52,998 bases of DNA from positions 1-52,998 of IMG/VR virus record IMGVR_UViG_3300031659_000011. One strand, written 5' to 3'. The notes below the pieces were generated by a model that worked only from the letters and a program-made list of their open reading frames with translations, was not told the origin of the DNA and searched no databases. Shown in pieces: positions 30,813 through 40,783 of the stretch. Position 1 is the stretch's first letter. Each line of letters begins with the position of its first letter. This stretch comes from a virus. Made by a program: the position numbers and the translations under genes.

Positions 30813-31417
30813 TGTCTAAAGATAACTACACAATAGATTTAATAGATAAAGCGGACTGCGCTAGCGTGCTACTTAAGTGGCACTACTTGAAAGATATAAG
30901 TAAAGGTTTTAAAAGCGGGGTTAACTACGGGTTGTTTAATTGTGGGAAACTAGCTGGCGTGTGCATATACACAGGCCTGCCTGTGCCTGAACTTGTGCAG
31001 GGCATGTACGGGCTAAGTCGTGAAGACCAGAGCGGGTTTTTTGAGCTAAGCAGATTGTGTTTGACGCCTGAAGTGCAAGCGGTAGAGCACAATCTGGCTA
31101 GCTGGTTTGTAAGCAAAACAATTAAGAGACTAAGGAAACACACTAGAGTGCGCTCCATACTGAGCTACGCTGATAATGACCATCATAAAGGCACAGTATA
31201 TAGGGCGTGTAACTTCGGCTACTACGGGTTGTCTGCCGCTAAGAAAGACTTCTGGATACTGCAGAGTGACGGTAGTTATCTGAAGCACACTCGAGGAAAG
31301 GTAAAAGGCATAGCTGGCGAGTGGCGTGACAGAAGCCGAAAGCATAGGTTTGTTATAGAGTTTGATAACTCATTAAAATTAAAGTGGGATCTTACGCAGT
31401 ACGCAATAGGAGAATAG
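30812..31417 (+). CDS. Mom-like DNA modification enzyme (GNAT fold)
   Basis: 201 residues, GTG start overlapping the previous stop. Visible family motifs: WHYLKDIS, NCGKLAGVCIYTG, FFELSRLCLTPEV, NLASWFVSKTIKRL and SYADNDHHKGTVYRACNFGY. These match the phage Mu Mom group (GNAT-like fold), which adds a carbamoylmethyl group to adenine N6 and protects phage DNA from host restriction. The placement among replication genes fits. The substrate and exact modification here are inference. The Mu partner Com was not found. Confidence 0.82.
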   Translation: MSKDNYTIDLIDKADCASVLLKWHYLKDISKGFKSGVNYGLFNCGKLAGVCIYTGLPVPELVQGMYGLSREDQSGFFELSRLCLTPEVQAVEHNLASWFVSKTIKRLRKHTRVRSILSYADNDHHKGTVYRACNFGYYGLSAAKKDFWILQSDGSYLKHTRGKVKGIAGEWRDRSRKHRFVIEFDNSLKLKWDLTQYAIGE

Positions 31418-31421
31418 ACGG

Positions 31422-32759
31422 ATGAAGTTTGTACCACATAGCTACCAACAACGGGCTAGCGATCTTGTATTCAAAGGCGACAGCTTAATGCTCGCCATGG
31501 AGATGGGGCTAGGCAAAACAGTAACTACATTAACTGGCGTTCAGCAATTACTCCAGTCGGGTAGGGCCAACAACGTGTTGATAGTGGCCCCATTACGAGT
31601 GTGTGAAAACGTATGGCCCCAAGAGATCGATAAGTGGGACCACATAGATCTTAGTTACTCTATGGTGCTTGGCCCCCCAGCGCGCCGCGTGGCTGCACTC
31701 AAGAAAAAAGCTGACGTGTACATTATCAATATAGACAATCTAGTTTGGCTTATTAATCTACTGAAGAAGCCAGAAGACTGGCCCTTCGACACCATCATAT
31801 TAGACGAGAGTAGTAAGTTTAAAAACCAATCTAGTAAGCGCTTCCGAAAACTTAAAAGTGTTAGACGGTTTGCTATGAGGGTCATAGAGCTAACGGGTAG
31901 CCCGTCACCTAACTCGCTACTTGACTTGTGGTCTCAGGTTAATTTGCTCGACAGGGGCGAGCGCCTAGGCACTTCCTTCACCCGATTTAAAGATAGGTAC
32001 TTCCACGCTACTGATTACATGAGATACAACTGGGAGATTAAAGCGGGGGCGGATACCTTGATCATGGAAGCTATAGCCGATGTGTGTATATCAATGAGAG
32101 CGGTTGACTATTTAGACATGCCCTCCATATCCTATAACAACGTAGAGGTTAATCTACCACCCAAGGCAGCTAAGGCGTATTCGGATATGGAGAAGCATAT
32201 GATAGCTGCGTTAACAGAGGGGGTTATAGAGGCGGCTAATATGGCTGTCGTGAGTGGTAAGTGCCTTCAGCTATCCAACGGGGCCGTGTATGTGGATGAA
32301 GACCACAACTGGACAACCGTCCATGATCTGAAACTAGATGCTTTAGAGGAAATAGTGAATGAGGCGGGGAGTGGCAACCTCCTCATAGCTTATAGCTTTA
32401 AACATGATTTAAAACGCCTTAAGCACAGGTTCCCAGACATAAGAACCGTAGACGAAGTCGGGGCTATAGAAGCTTGGAACCGAGGGGAGATAAAGAAGTT
32501 AGCTTGCCACCCCGCCAGCGCGGGGCACGGGCTCAACCTACAGTCGGGTGGGTCCACCGTCGTGTGGTTTGGTCTGCCTTGGAGCTTAGAATTATATGAG
32601 CAACTCAACGCGAGACTGCACCGACAAGGGCAGACCAAGCCAGTTATGGTGCACCACATTATGACCCGCGGGACTTTAGATTTTGATGTGTTAGACAGGC
32701 TGTCTGGTAAGCGAACCATGCAGGAAATAGTAAAAGACTTTCTTAGGAGAAAAACATGA
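31422..32759 (+). CDS. SNF2-family DNA helicase
   Basis: 445 residues. Motif I LAMEMGLGKTVTTLTG, motif Ia VLIVAPLRVCENVWP, motif II TIILDESSKFKNQSS, motif III ELTGSPSPNSLLDLW, motif VI QLNARLHRQGQTKPV. A phage SNF2-like ATPase that moves on DNA in replication or recombination. It overlaps the next gene by 4 nt. Confidence 0.92.
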   Translation: MKFVPHSYQQRASDLVFKGDSLMLAMEMGLGKTVTTLTGVQQLLQSGRANNVLIVAPLRVCENVWPQEIDKWDHIDLSYSMVLGPPARRVAALKKKADVYIINIDNLVWLINLLKKPEDWPFDTIILDESSKFKNQSSKRFRKLKSVRRFAMRVIELTGSPSPNSLLDLWSQVNLLDRGERLGTSFTRFKDRYFHATDYMRYNWEIKAGADTLIMEAIADVCISMRAVDYLDMPSISYNNVEVNLPPKAAKAYSDMEKHMIAALTEGVIEAANMAVVSGKCLQLSNGAVYVDEDHNWTTVHDLKLDALEEIVNEAGSGNLLIAYSFKHDLKRLKHRFPDIRTVDEVGAIEAWNRGEIKKLACHPASAGHGLNLQSGGSTVVWFGLPWSLELYEQLNARLHRQGQTKPVMVHHIMTRGTLDFDVLDRLSGKRTMQEIVKDFLRRKT

Positions 32760-33025
32760 GTGCATTAGATACACAAGTAGGCGGCGGACACTACAAGAAC
32801 ATGAAGATACAGCCAGTTGAATTTATTCACGTCAACGGGATAGGCTTCCTAGAGGGCTGCGTTATCAAGCGGGTGTGCAGATACCGAGACAAGAACGGCG
32901 TGGAGGATTTGAAGAAGGCTCAGCATGAGTTGCAGCTCTTGATAGAGTATTTAGAGGGTAGGTCAGCGCCCACCGTAGACGCTAGCCCAGCTGGGCTGCG
33001 AAAGAAGTATGGGCCCAACACATGA
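32756..33025 (+). CDS. DUF3310 (SaV-like) protein
   Basis: 89 residues. VGGGHYKNMKIQPVEFIHVN, IGFLEGCVIKRVCRYRDKNG and EDLKKAQHELQLLIEYLE are diagnostic of DUF3310. Often placed in phage nucleotide-metabolism or replication blocks, with no proven activity. Its stop overlaps the next ATG (ATGA). Confidence 0.88.
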   Translation: MSALDTQVGGGHYKNMKIQPVEFIHVNGIGFLEGCVIKRVCRYRDKNGVEDLKKAQHELQLLIEYLEGRSAPTVDASPAGLRKKYGPNT

Positions 33026-33138
33026 GGTGGGGGAAAGTAATGGAGGTGGCGCTAGTCACTCTGGCGATGTTAGTCTTTAGCTTTGTAGCTGGGACCGACA
33101 CCGCCTTAGTTGAGATGCTGTTTAACTTTTTTGAGTAG
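33022..33138 (+). CDS. Small membrane protein (38 residues)
   Basis: MRWGKVMEVALVTLAMLVFS then FVAGTDTALVEMLFNFFE: one transmembrane segment. ATGA overlap with the DUF3310 gene. It ends exactly against the convergent 2456-aa gene (TAG then TTA), with no spacer. Function unknown. Confidence 0.5.
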   Translation: MRWGKVMEVALVTLAMLVFSFVAGTDTALVEMLFNFFE

Positions 33139-36100
33139 TTAATCCTCTAGAAAACGCTCGGACCCTTCCATCACTCGCTGCGCTACGCGGTTCATTCTCC
33201 TTTGTATTAGCTGCGATCTCTGCTGCTTAATCTCTGGACTATAATCGCTGCGCAGTACGGCTTCTCTTTCCTTCCGCAGATTCCTTAACGTCTTTTGTGT
33301 CTTCAGGAGAGCTGGGAGTGCACGCAATCTCTTCTTGTTATCACCATGGAGCTCCCTAGCGGCGTCAAGCCCTTGTCTGTCGGTCTTTGCTAACGCTTTT
33401 ATCGTAGTGCTTATCTCTTCGAGGTCGCCTAGTGTGTCATAAAAGTCAGTTACAAACTGCGAAGACTTAACCCTATCGCCTTTGAAGATGGCGCCAATCA
33501 ATGGCATATCAGGGAGGCCTATAGGGGTCTTAGTGGGGTTATCAGACGCCGCTCTTACCGCCATGTCTGCCGCTTTTAAAACGTAGGCCCCTAGCGTTCC
33601 AGTGTAACCCTTCCACAGGTGCTGCAATCTCTTAGGGGAAAGTCCGAGCCACTCAGCTAGGTCAGTGTCCCCTGCTGCCATGGCGAGATCGGAGGTGTAT
33701 GAGTTAAACCGTTGGCTACTAATCTTCCCTTGATCGGATCTACTCTCAATGGGCGTGTCAAAAAACACAGATCTGTTAGCAAACACTTCAGCAATAGGTA
33801 GAGCAAACTGAGGTATAGGGTTCAGCCCTAGCGTAGTTATAAGCCCGTGTACTATCGACCACGTCACTTTTTCGCTGGGTTGAGACTCAGATATCCAAGC
33901 CCGATACATACGCTCAGGTATTGTGCCAGCAATGATACCTATCTCAAAAGGCTTGGGAATTGCCCAGTGTTGTTCGCCCATAAATATGTGCCAGTAGGCA
34001 TCCTTCTCCCAGTCTTGTAGGTTTTTATAGCGCTCATCGTCGTCGTTAAGCGCAGCTAGAGCCACAGAGAATGCGGCTATCTTAGCCATTTGAAGTGCCA
34101 CTAGCGCTGGTCGGTTTGTACCCGCGCGACCTAACTTAGATAGACCCTGTAACCTAGCATTAAGGAAAGGGATCATATCCGTCAGGAATATCATAAGCGC
34201 ATAATTACCCCGAAGGCTGTAGTCCATTAAATCCTTAGACTCGAATAGCACTTGCGCCAAAGGCTTACCTTCCTCTATAGCTGAAGCAGCTGTGGCAATA
34301 CGACTTGAGTTTTCAACCTTGTCACCCGCAGACCTGTAGTGCTGCCAACCTCTGCTCACCGCGTCCTTGCCGTCGAGTAGCATGCTTGCCATCTTAGCTG
34401 GTGTGTCTACTCTGGCGTCCATATGGTCCCCAGCTTGCTGTCTACTTAGCCCGTGTTTTACGAGCTCTCTGCGCATTATCTCAGCGGAAGCCTCAGGGTC
34501 GGTACCGTGGACGTACCCGCCTTGGAAAGACGCTCCGCCAGCCATCAGCATGCGGTGTATTCCGTCTTCTTTAAAGGCGCTTTTTGCACCCTTAATAGCT
34601 GACAAACCGAAGGTCATTCCATCAGGGTTTATTGCCCAAGCGTGTGCCGCGTCACGTATAAAGTTCCTCAACATAAAGTCAGGGCTAGCGGTAACGCCCA
34701 CAGTTAGTAGACCTTTGAAGTATCTGCCTGCTCTCATCGCAACATTTTGAGACCCCTTATATCCTAGGTGGTTTATCGCGCTAATGACCGCTGGGTGGTC
34801 CTCACTCACTCGGTAGTACTCGGTCTTGCCATTCCGCTTAACGCTAAATACGTTAGCGTCGGTGGGGGTGGTGGCAGCCCAGAGCTGCTCATAACCCTCA
34901 GTGCTCAACTTGTTAACCGCGTTGACTATCTTTATTTCTTTAGATGTCTTATCCATACCTAGCCATTCAGCTACTTTAACCGCGTTTTTCCTATCCTTAT
35001 TTATGTAGGCGTTAATAGACGCCTTAGATATGTTTACCTTCTCGTATTCGATGCCTACTTCACTCATAAACTCCGTACCGTTTAGGTTCTCCACCATCTT
35101 TAAAGTGGCGCTGTTCTTTACCGACGCGTCAGTTAGTCTCATCCAGTTAGCTAGTACGTTCTCGAGTAGGTTGCCTGTAGACGCCTCGCTACCTGTTAAC
35201 ATCTTAATACCTGATGTCTGGTTAGCTAGGCCGCGGGCCGCGTTGGGGGATACGATACCCGCCCCATCTTCAGTCTGCCTAAAGAAAGGCACATACCATT
35301 CACTCTCCCATTCAGCTCTGGAATCTGGGTTTATTAACCCAGCCTCTTGGGCGAAGTCCAACATAGCTACATTGATTGCCATGTACTCTTCTTTAGCGGT
35401 CTCAAACTTAGCAGAGTTATCTGAGGTCTTCTTAGACTTTAGAACGTCTATATCCTCTCGGGTTAAATTGTGTTCTTTGCCCTCGCGCATAAGCTCTTCA
35501 GCTCGGTTTCCTGCCATCCACATGAACCAGCTATCCGCATCAGCGCCTAGGGAGGTTAGTACATCGAGCATCCCCTTAGTTTTGTAGTCCCCAACAGGTA
35601 CACCATCCTCCCACTTAAGGGCCCCGTGGTGCATGACGTGGGTCATCATGTCAGCAATACCTGTAGCTAGCCTGGCTGCCACGTAGGCGCTGCCCGCGAA
35701 ATCGTTAGCCGCAATGCCTTTACGCAAGAAGTCTTCAGCCTTCTTCAAACCGATGAGGCCATCAAATATGCCTTCGTACATACTGTCACCAACGTCGTCG
35801 ATGACGTTTATAACACCTGCGTCTATTATGTCGGCTATAGCCTTCACTAGACCACTACTGCGCCGCTTACCCATGCCCAGCTTATCTATCAGCTTACGGT
35901 TATCAGTATCTAGGACCCTATCCTTAGGGGGTTTGCGCGAGAATAATATATCAGGGCCCTCAGCATTATCTGCCTGAGTGTCCTTAGACCCTTCTGTATC
36001 AGACTTAGGACTACTCGATCTCATGAGGTCGAAGTTATCTGCGCTATCGGAATTGAACTCAGCGTTAATGGATCTTATGTCTGAGGGGTTAAACATTATG

Positions 36101-39100
36101 CGTTGAGGTACTTCCTCGCCAGCTAGAGCTACGCCTTCGTCACTTAAGGTGTCCACACCTATGTAACCTTCAGCAATGTACCCTTCTATCTCGGCCTGCA
36201 GGGCCTCAAGATCCGTGGTTTCATCTTGGAGTCGCTTGCCAAACTTGTTAGCTTCATTCCAACTTAGCTTTTTAAACTTACCCTCTTTTATATAGACGGG
36301 TATTACCTGACCGTCACCGTAGTCGGTTTGACCCGCGTATGCGCTGTTAACAGACTCTACATAGTTATTAAAGCTAGCGTCGGAGTCCGAGGGTTTAAGG
36401 TGGATCTTATCAAATTTGTAATCATAGTCTTGACTGTAGTCGGTTTCAGCGTTTGTCACAAAATCAAAACCTTGTTTTGTAAACTTGAAGACCCCTTCGT
36501 CCGTCGCCCAAATTCTGCCTACTGCGCGCTCATCGCCCATACTAATATCGTCGAGGACTCCGCTGTAGGAAACTTCGCTACTTGTTTTAGATTCAGGCAG
36601 GGTAGTCTTGCCTACCTTACCTAGCTCCTTCTCTAATCGCCTATTCATCTTAAGTTCATACATGCCGCCATACGATGAGGCTTCATCAGGCGAAGACGTT
36701 AGGAAGGTAAGGCCTCTAAAACCTTTGAAGTTGGTTTTAGTACCATGGTACCAAGTCTGACTGACATCAAAACCCATACTAACCGCTCGAGCCATGCGCC
36801 CTTTCTTAGACATGCCAAGGCGGCCTCTTCGGGAATGAGATACCTTGCGGCTGCCAGCGTTGTCAGTGTTAAATTCTGCAAAGATTGAACGTATAGTAGA
36901 TGTGTCGAATATAGCGTACTGATGGCTACCCTCTGCCATGTATTCGTTAAGTGCGCCAGACGAGCTCCACCTTCCGATGGGTCCAAGGTCTGTTATGTTG
37001 TTAAACTGCACGCCATCGACCCCGTGGCTGCGGGCTAACCTAGCTATCTGATTAGTGTCCATGCCTGCTGCAGATATCTCTGATCCGTCGGGCATTTCTA
37101 GGATTAGAAAGTCTTCTTTATCATTCCAGTTTGTGCTTCCAAAATCAACTACAGCAAACCCATCAGTCTTGAGGACAACAGGTACTACGGCTTTGTAGGC
37201 GTAAGTATTAGCCTGTAGAGTTTCACCCGCGGCCCACTGGCCCGTCCCTGCTCGGTGCATTTCACCCCTGTTAGGGTCAAACTCTTTTATATCAATACCT
37301 TCTCGCAACCCTATAAAGGCTTTAGCTACATAGCCCATCTCCGCTGCCCTAGCCATCCGAGAAGTCTTAGACATATAAGAGCTAGACTTTCTAGAATAAA
37401 CGGGGGCCGCCTTTTCAGGCTTCCGCATTTTATCAGGGGCGTACTCCATGTGGACGGTATCTGGTTTTCCTTTATTAAACTCTGAGAACACAGACTTATC
37501 CCACCCGATGGGCGCGTCACTTTGGTCCCAACTATCTCTACTTGACTCTACAAACCCTGCTGTTTTATAGATGTCGGGGAGCACAGTGTCAAAGGTATCT
37601 AGCTTGGTTCCGCCTTGCTCCACTGCTAGCGACATCATGCTGTATAAATTGCCACCGCCGTTTGTAAACACGCTGACAATAGTCCCGTCTTCCTTAATAG
37701 CAAAACCAGATGACTGATCCTTAGTTAAGAACACCTTCATATCGGAATACTCTTCTACTGAGTACACAGGTATTGATGCCCCAAACTCTAAATTGCTTTT
37801 AGCGTTTTCAATTTTATCTATAAACACCTGAGAGTTTTCTGGTGTTTGTTCAATTTCTACTAGCTCAACTGCTACGGCCTCCGCGGAGCCTAGTACGCCT
37901 TTGTAGTTGGTAGTTGGTTGGTGTATTAACCCCCGAATTCCTCCCAGAGTTCCTGCGTTCGCGGCCTTGTAAGTCCGTGTCTTGTTGACGCCTCCCCTAT
38001 CGGATCTATGCTCCCAGAGGATGTTTTGCTGGAGGAATTTCTCGCGTTGCTTGCCATCAAGTCCACTAGCTCCTGCTTGGACGCTGTCTTGCCCTGAGGT
38101 TGTGGCGTCTGGTCGTGCTGCTGTTGTGCGTCTTCTGGAATCATTTGTGTCTACCGCCTTGTTTATGGTTTTAGTATCTATGCCTTGATCTTTGGCTAAG
38201 CCAATTGCTGCGTTAGCATAGTCAGGGGCCTCATCATCTGTATAGCCCTCCTCTGAATCTTCCGCAGATTTAGCTGCGTCATATAATCTTTTCTCTGGGT
38301 ACCACAACAGTGCCTGCAAATCAGCCATAGTCATCTCGGCATTGCCGTCGCTCTGCATGTCAGCAAGAACGCCATCAAAAACCCCGCGCATCCACGATCT
38401 CTCTGAGCCATTCTGAGGGGCCTCTTTCTGCCCGTCGAGGTACCCAGCTAGTGAGTTTCCACTGGTTCGGATGCTCACGCCCGATTTAGACTGGTTAAAG
38501 ATGGTACGCAAAGCTTTAGACGTAGACATCTTCTGAATTTGCACAGCTACTTCTTCAATATTAGTTACCTTAAAAACCTCTTTACCCTTTGCGTTAACGC
38601 TGGGTTCTATCTTGAAATCCATGCGCAATGCTTTCTGAAATGAGGCTAACTTAGTAGGGGTTTTAGCTAACTTTAATATATGCTTCTCTAGCTCTTTTCC
38701 TTTAGACGCTACCATATCAGGCCTGCGCTCTATGAGACTACCTGTCCATCTGCCCCAAGTTCGCATCAGCCAACGGTCTATGGTCAATTGGTCAAAGTGG
38801 CCGTTCAGGTTGGCGAAGAAACCATTGCCAATCTTAGGGCCGAGAGTCATCGCCCCAAACACCTCAGTGCTCTGCAGCTCTCCAGTTACTTTAAACCCTA
38901 GTTTAGTTATTTGGCTAACTGAGAATTTACTTATCATGAATTCGCGGTAGGCGTCTATGCCATACTCAGCTGACTTCTCATTGAACTGAGCTAAGCTATC
39001 GTTGATTGCGCTCTGAGCCTTTCCCGCTTCTAAGTTAGTGGGCATCTGCCCTGTCTTCTTATAGTGGGAGTACACCCTTTCAGCTAGCTCAAAGTTTTTC

Positions 39101-40509
39101 TTAACCTTTAAGCCATTAGAGGTAACGGCCAGAGCAAATGTAAATGCGAACTTAGCATTCTCATCAGTAGCAATTTCGGGGTGGATCGTACTTAAAACTG
39201 CGAGGGCTTTGCTAACTGTGTTGTCATACCATCCGATAGCATTTGCGTTGCTTTTCAGGGCTTGCTTTGCGTCTTTGACCCCTAATTGTATGAGGAACTC
39301 CTTAACTTCAGGGGTAGTTTCAGACAGATTTATCCCTTGGCCTTCTACTCTTTGCTGCAGAATTTCTTTTAACTGTCGGATGTTTTTTAACTGAGTCTTC
39401 CCCGCCAGCTCGAATGATTTCTCAAGTGATGTTAGGCTTAGGTCGGAGGCGACAGGCTTGGCATCTGGAATTCGGCGGCTATTAACCACCATGGGTTTAC
39501 CCTTCGAGTCAAAGTCTCTAGTTGTGCGAAGCGCTAGAGTAACGGACCCGTCGCTGTTAACCACAGTTCCCGTGTATGTGTCTTGAGTAAACCTTGCTGC
39601 GGATATTAACAGACTATTAATTTCATTCTGGTCTAAGTCTCCCCCTAAACCGTGACGAGATAACCACAGGCGTAAGGCCTGAATGGCCTTCTTGAGTGGG
39701 CCATACTTGGCTGTTATCTCCGACATATGGGCTAGCACTTCTCGTGCTTCGGTTACTGGGTCGTTCTCTAACGCGTAAGACCCGTCCTCATTGGTGTATG
39801 CCTTTTTTAGAAAGGCGATTACGTCCATGGTAGGCTTGTGGTTAGTACGCTTTAGGTACGATATTTGGTTTACCAGCTGAGCGAAGGCGCGCTTCCCTAG
39901 CATAGTTTCTAGGCCTAAGTGGCCCACGACTTCGTGTCCCAATATTTCTATAGCTTCCTTACGGCCCTGTATAGAACCAGCTACTAGTATGATTACAGGT
40001 ACATTCTTGCCATCTTTATCTTTAATTATTGCGTATCCCCCTCCAACGTCATCGGGGTTTTTAACACCTGTTAGTTCGTCAAGATCTGCAACGGTTTGTA
40101 CTATCCTTATGTCTATCCACTTAGCTAGTTTACTCCTAGCCTTTTTAGTCCACTGACTGATTTCAACTATAGAGCTGCCGTTAGCTTTAGCCCTTTTGTA
40201 CACTACTTTAGTATCCTCAGGTTCCTTTTTTGCGGCAGGCTTAGCTTTAGTAGCTGACTTAGGTTTAAGGAGGCCTTTGACGGTTAGCTTATTTAGGTAT
40301 CCGCCTTGGCTCTTTACAAAACTAGCTAGGTCATTTCGCTCAGATAGGGCGACTTCAAACGCTGCGTTAGTGGCATGTATGTACATCTCCGCAGAGGATA
40401 TCCCTTCCGCAAAATCTTTTGCTTCCGACAGCGCTTCTTTAAACGCAGTACGGTCTGAGGAGTCAAGATTATTTAATAAATCAAAACACTTAGCTTTTGA
40501 TGACGCCAT
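33139..40509 (-). CDS. Giant polyvalent protein (ejected virion protein)
   Basis: 2456 residues. Residues ~185-200 hold an EILGHEVVGHLGLE metallopeptidase-like motif. Around ~870-1080 is an acetyltransferase-like polyvalent domain (EQGGTKLDTFDTVLPDIY). Two consecutive ADP-ribosyltransferase-like domains (ART-PolyVal style) follow. They open with MSKTSRMARAAEMGY and MSKKGRMARAVSMGFD and close with TSTIRSIFAEFN and PSDIRSINAEFN; the second has TWYHGTKTNFKGF. The C-terminal ~700 residues match large polyvalent associated regions (LPD38-like, with KVENSSRIATAASAIEEGKP). Such proteins are injected with the DNA and modify or degrade host factors. Confidence 0.85.
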   Translation of the reverse strand: MASSKAKCFDLLNNLDSSDRTAFKEALSEAKDFAEGISSAEMYIHATNAAFEVALSERNDLASFVKSQGGYLNKLTVKGLLKPKSATKAKPAAKKEPEDTKVVYKRAKANGSSIVEISQWTKKARSKLAKWIDIRIVQTVADLDELTGVKNPDDVGGGYAIIKDKDGKNVPVIILVAGSIQGRKEAIEILGHEVVGHLGLETMLGKRAFAQLVNQISYLKRTNHKPTMDVIAFLKKAYTNEDGSYALENDPVTEAREVLAHMSEITAKYGPLKKAIQALRLWLSRHGLGGDLDQNEINSLLISAARFTQDTYTGTVVNSDGSVTLALRTTRDFDSKGKPMVVNSRRIPDAKPVASDLSLTSLEKSFELAGKTQLKNIRQLKEILQQRVEGQGINLSETTPEVKEFLIQLGVKDAKQALKSNANAIGWYDNTVSKALAVLSTIHPEIATDENAKFAFTFALAVTSNGLKVKKNFELAERVYSHYKKTGQMPTNLEAGKAQSAINDSLAQFNEKSAEYGIDAYREFMISKFSVSQITKLGFKVTGELQSTEVFGAMTLGPKIGNGFFANLNGHFDQLTIDRWLMRTWGRWTGSLIERRPDMVASKGKELEKHILKLAKTPTKLASFQKALRMDFKIEPSVNAKGKEVFKVTNIEEVAVQIQKMSTSKALRTIFNQSKSGVSIRTSGNSLAGYLDGQKEAPQNGSERSWMRGVFDGVLADMQSDGNAEMTMADLQALLWYPEKRLYDAAKSAEDSEEGYTDDEAPDYANAAIGLAKDQGIDTKTINKAVDTNDSRRRTTAARPDATTSGQDSVQAGASGLDGKQREKFLQQNILWEHRSDRGGVNKTRTYKAANAGTLGGIRGLIHQPTTNYKGVLGSAEAVAVELVEIEQTPENSQVFIDKIENAKSNLEFGASIPVYSVEEYSDMKVFLTKDQSSGFAIKEDGTIVSVFTNGGGNLYSMMSLAVEQGGTKLDTFDTVLPDIYKTAGFVESSRDSWDQSDAPIGWDKSVFSEFNKGKPDTVHMEYAPDKMRKPEKAAPVYSRKSSSYMSKTSRMARAAEMGYVAKAFIGLREGIDIKEFDPNRGEMHRAGTGQWAAGETLQANTYAYKAVVPVVLKTDGFAVVDFGSTNWNDKEDFLILEMPDGSEISAAGMDTNQIARLARSHGVDGVQFNNITDLGPIGRWSSSGALNEYMAEGSHQYAIFDTSTIRSIFAEFNTDNAGSRKVSHSRRGRLGMSKKGRMARAVSMGFDVSQTWYHGTKTNFKGFRGLTFLTSSPDEASSYGGMYELKMNRRLEKELGKVGKTTLPESKTSSEVSYSGVLDDISMGDERAVGRIWATDEGVFKFTKQGFDFVTNAETDYSQDYDYKFDKIHLKPSDSDASFNNYVESVNSAYAGQTDYGDGQVIPVYIKEGKFKKLSWNEANKFGKRLQDETTDLEALQAEIEGYIAEGYIGVDTLSDEGVALAGEEVPQRIMFNPSDIRSINAEFNSDSADNFDLMRSSSPKSDTEGSKDTQADNAEGPDILFSRKPPKDRVLDTDNRKLIDKLGMGKRRSSGLVKAIADIIDAGVINVIDDVGDSMYEGIFDGLIGLKKAEDFLRKGIAANDFAGSAYVAARLATGIADMMTHVMHHGALKWEDGVPVGDYKTKGMLDVLTSLGADADSWFMWMAGNRAEELMREGKEHNLTREDIDVLKSKKTSDNSAKFETAKEEYMAINVAMLDFAQEAGLINPDSRAEWESEWYVPFFRQTEDGAGIVSPNAARGLANQTSGIKMLTGSEASTGNLLENVLANWMRLTDASVKNSATLKMVENLNGTEFMSEVGIEYEKVNISKASINAYINKDRKNAVKVAEWLGMDKTSKEIKIVNAVNKLSTEGYEQLWAATTPTDANVFSVKRNGKTEYYRVSEDHPAVISAINHLGYKGSQNVAMRAGRYFKGLLTVGVTASPDFMLRNFIRDAAHAWAINPDGMTFGLSAIKGAKSAFKEDGIHRMLMAGGASFQGGYVHGTDPEASAEIMRRELVKHGLSRQQAGDHMDARVDTPAKMASMLLDGKDAVSRGWQHYRSAGDKVENSSRIATAASAIEEGKPLAQVLFESKDLMDYSLRGNYALMIFLTDMIPFLNARLQGLSKLGRAGTNRPALVALQMAKIAAFSVALAALNDDDERYKNLQDWEKDAYWHIFMGEQHWAIPKPFEIGIIAGTIPERMYRAWISESQPSEKVTWSIVHGLITTLGLNPIPQFALPIAEVFANRSVFFDTPIESRSDQGKISSQRFNSYTSDLAMAAGDTDLAEWLGLSPKRLQHLWKGYTGTLGAYVLKAADMAVRAASDNPTKTPIGLPDMPLIGAIFKGDRVKSSQFVTDFYDTLGDLEEISTTIKALAKTDRQGLDAARELHGDNKKRLRALPALLKTQKTLRNLRKEREAVLRSDYSPEIKQQRSQLIQRRMNRVAQRVMEGSERFLED

Positions 40510-40528
40510 TATTTAATTACTCGTTTAG

Positions 40529-40783
40529 TTATACAGGGGTCACATCAACTTGAGATATCAAGCCTTCCTCATCTCGGTGGATGTCAAGGCGGATGGGCTG
40601 CAGCACACCCTTACCTTGCGACAGTGCTTCTACTAGATCTTGGATACTATCAATTAGCCCTGACGAGGGTTCCACGTCGGGCTTTTGAGAGGAGCCGTTT
40701 GCTTTAGTTTGTTGGGGATCTTTGACAGACGCCCCAGAAGACAAGGCGCGCTGCCTCATCTCTTTAGACATAGTTAGGTTCAT
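40529..40783 (-). CDS. Small protein before the giant polyvalent gene
   Basis: 84 residues (MNLTMSKEMRQRALSSGASV). Ser/Gln-rich, probably disordered N-terminal half, then a helix SGLIDSIQDLVEALSQGKGV and a short beta C-terminus. The ATG at 40783 overlaps the stop of the 1398-aa gene (ATGA), so it is preferred to an upstream GTG at 40795. Unknown function. Confidence 0.55.
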   Translation of the reverse strand: MNLTMSKEMRQRALSSGASVKDPQQTKANGSSQKPDVEPSSGLIDSIQDLVEALSQGKGVLQPIRLDIHRDEEGLISQVDVTPV

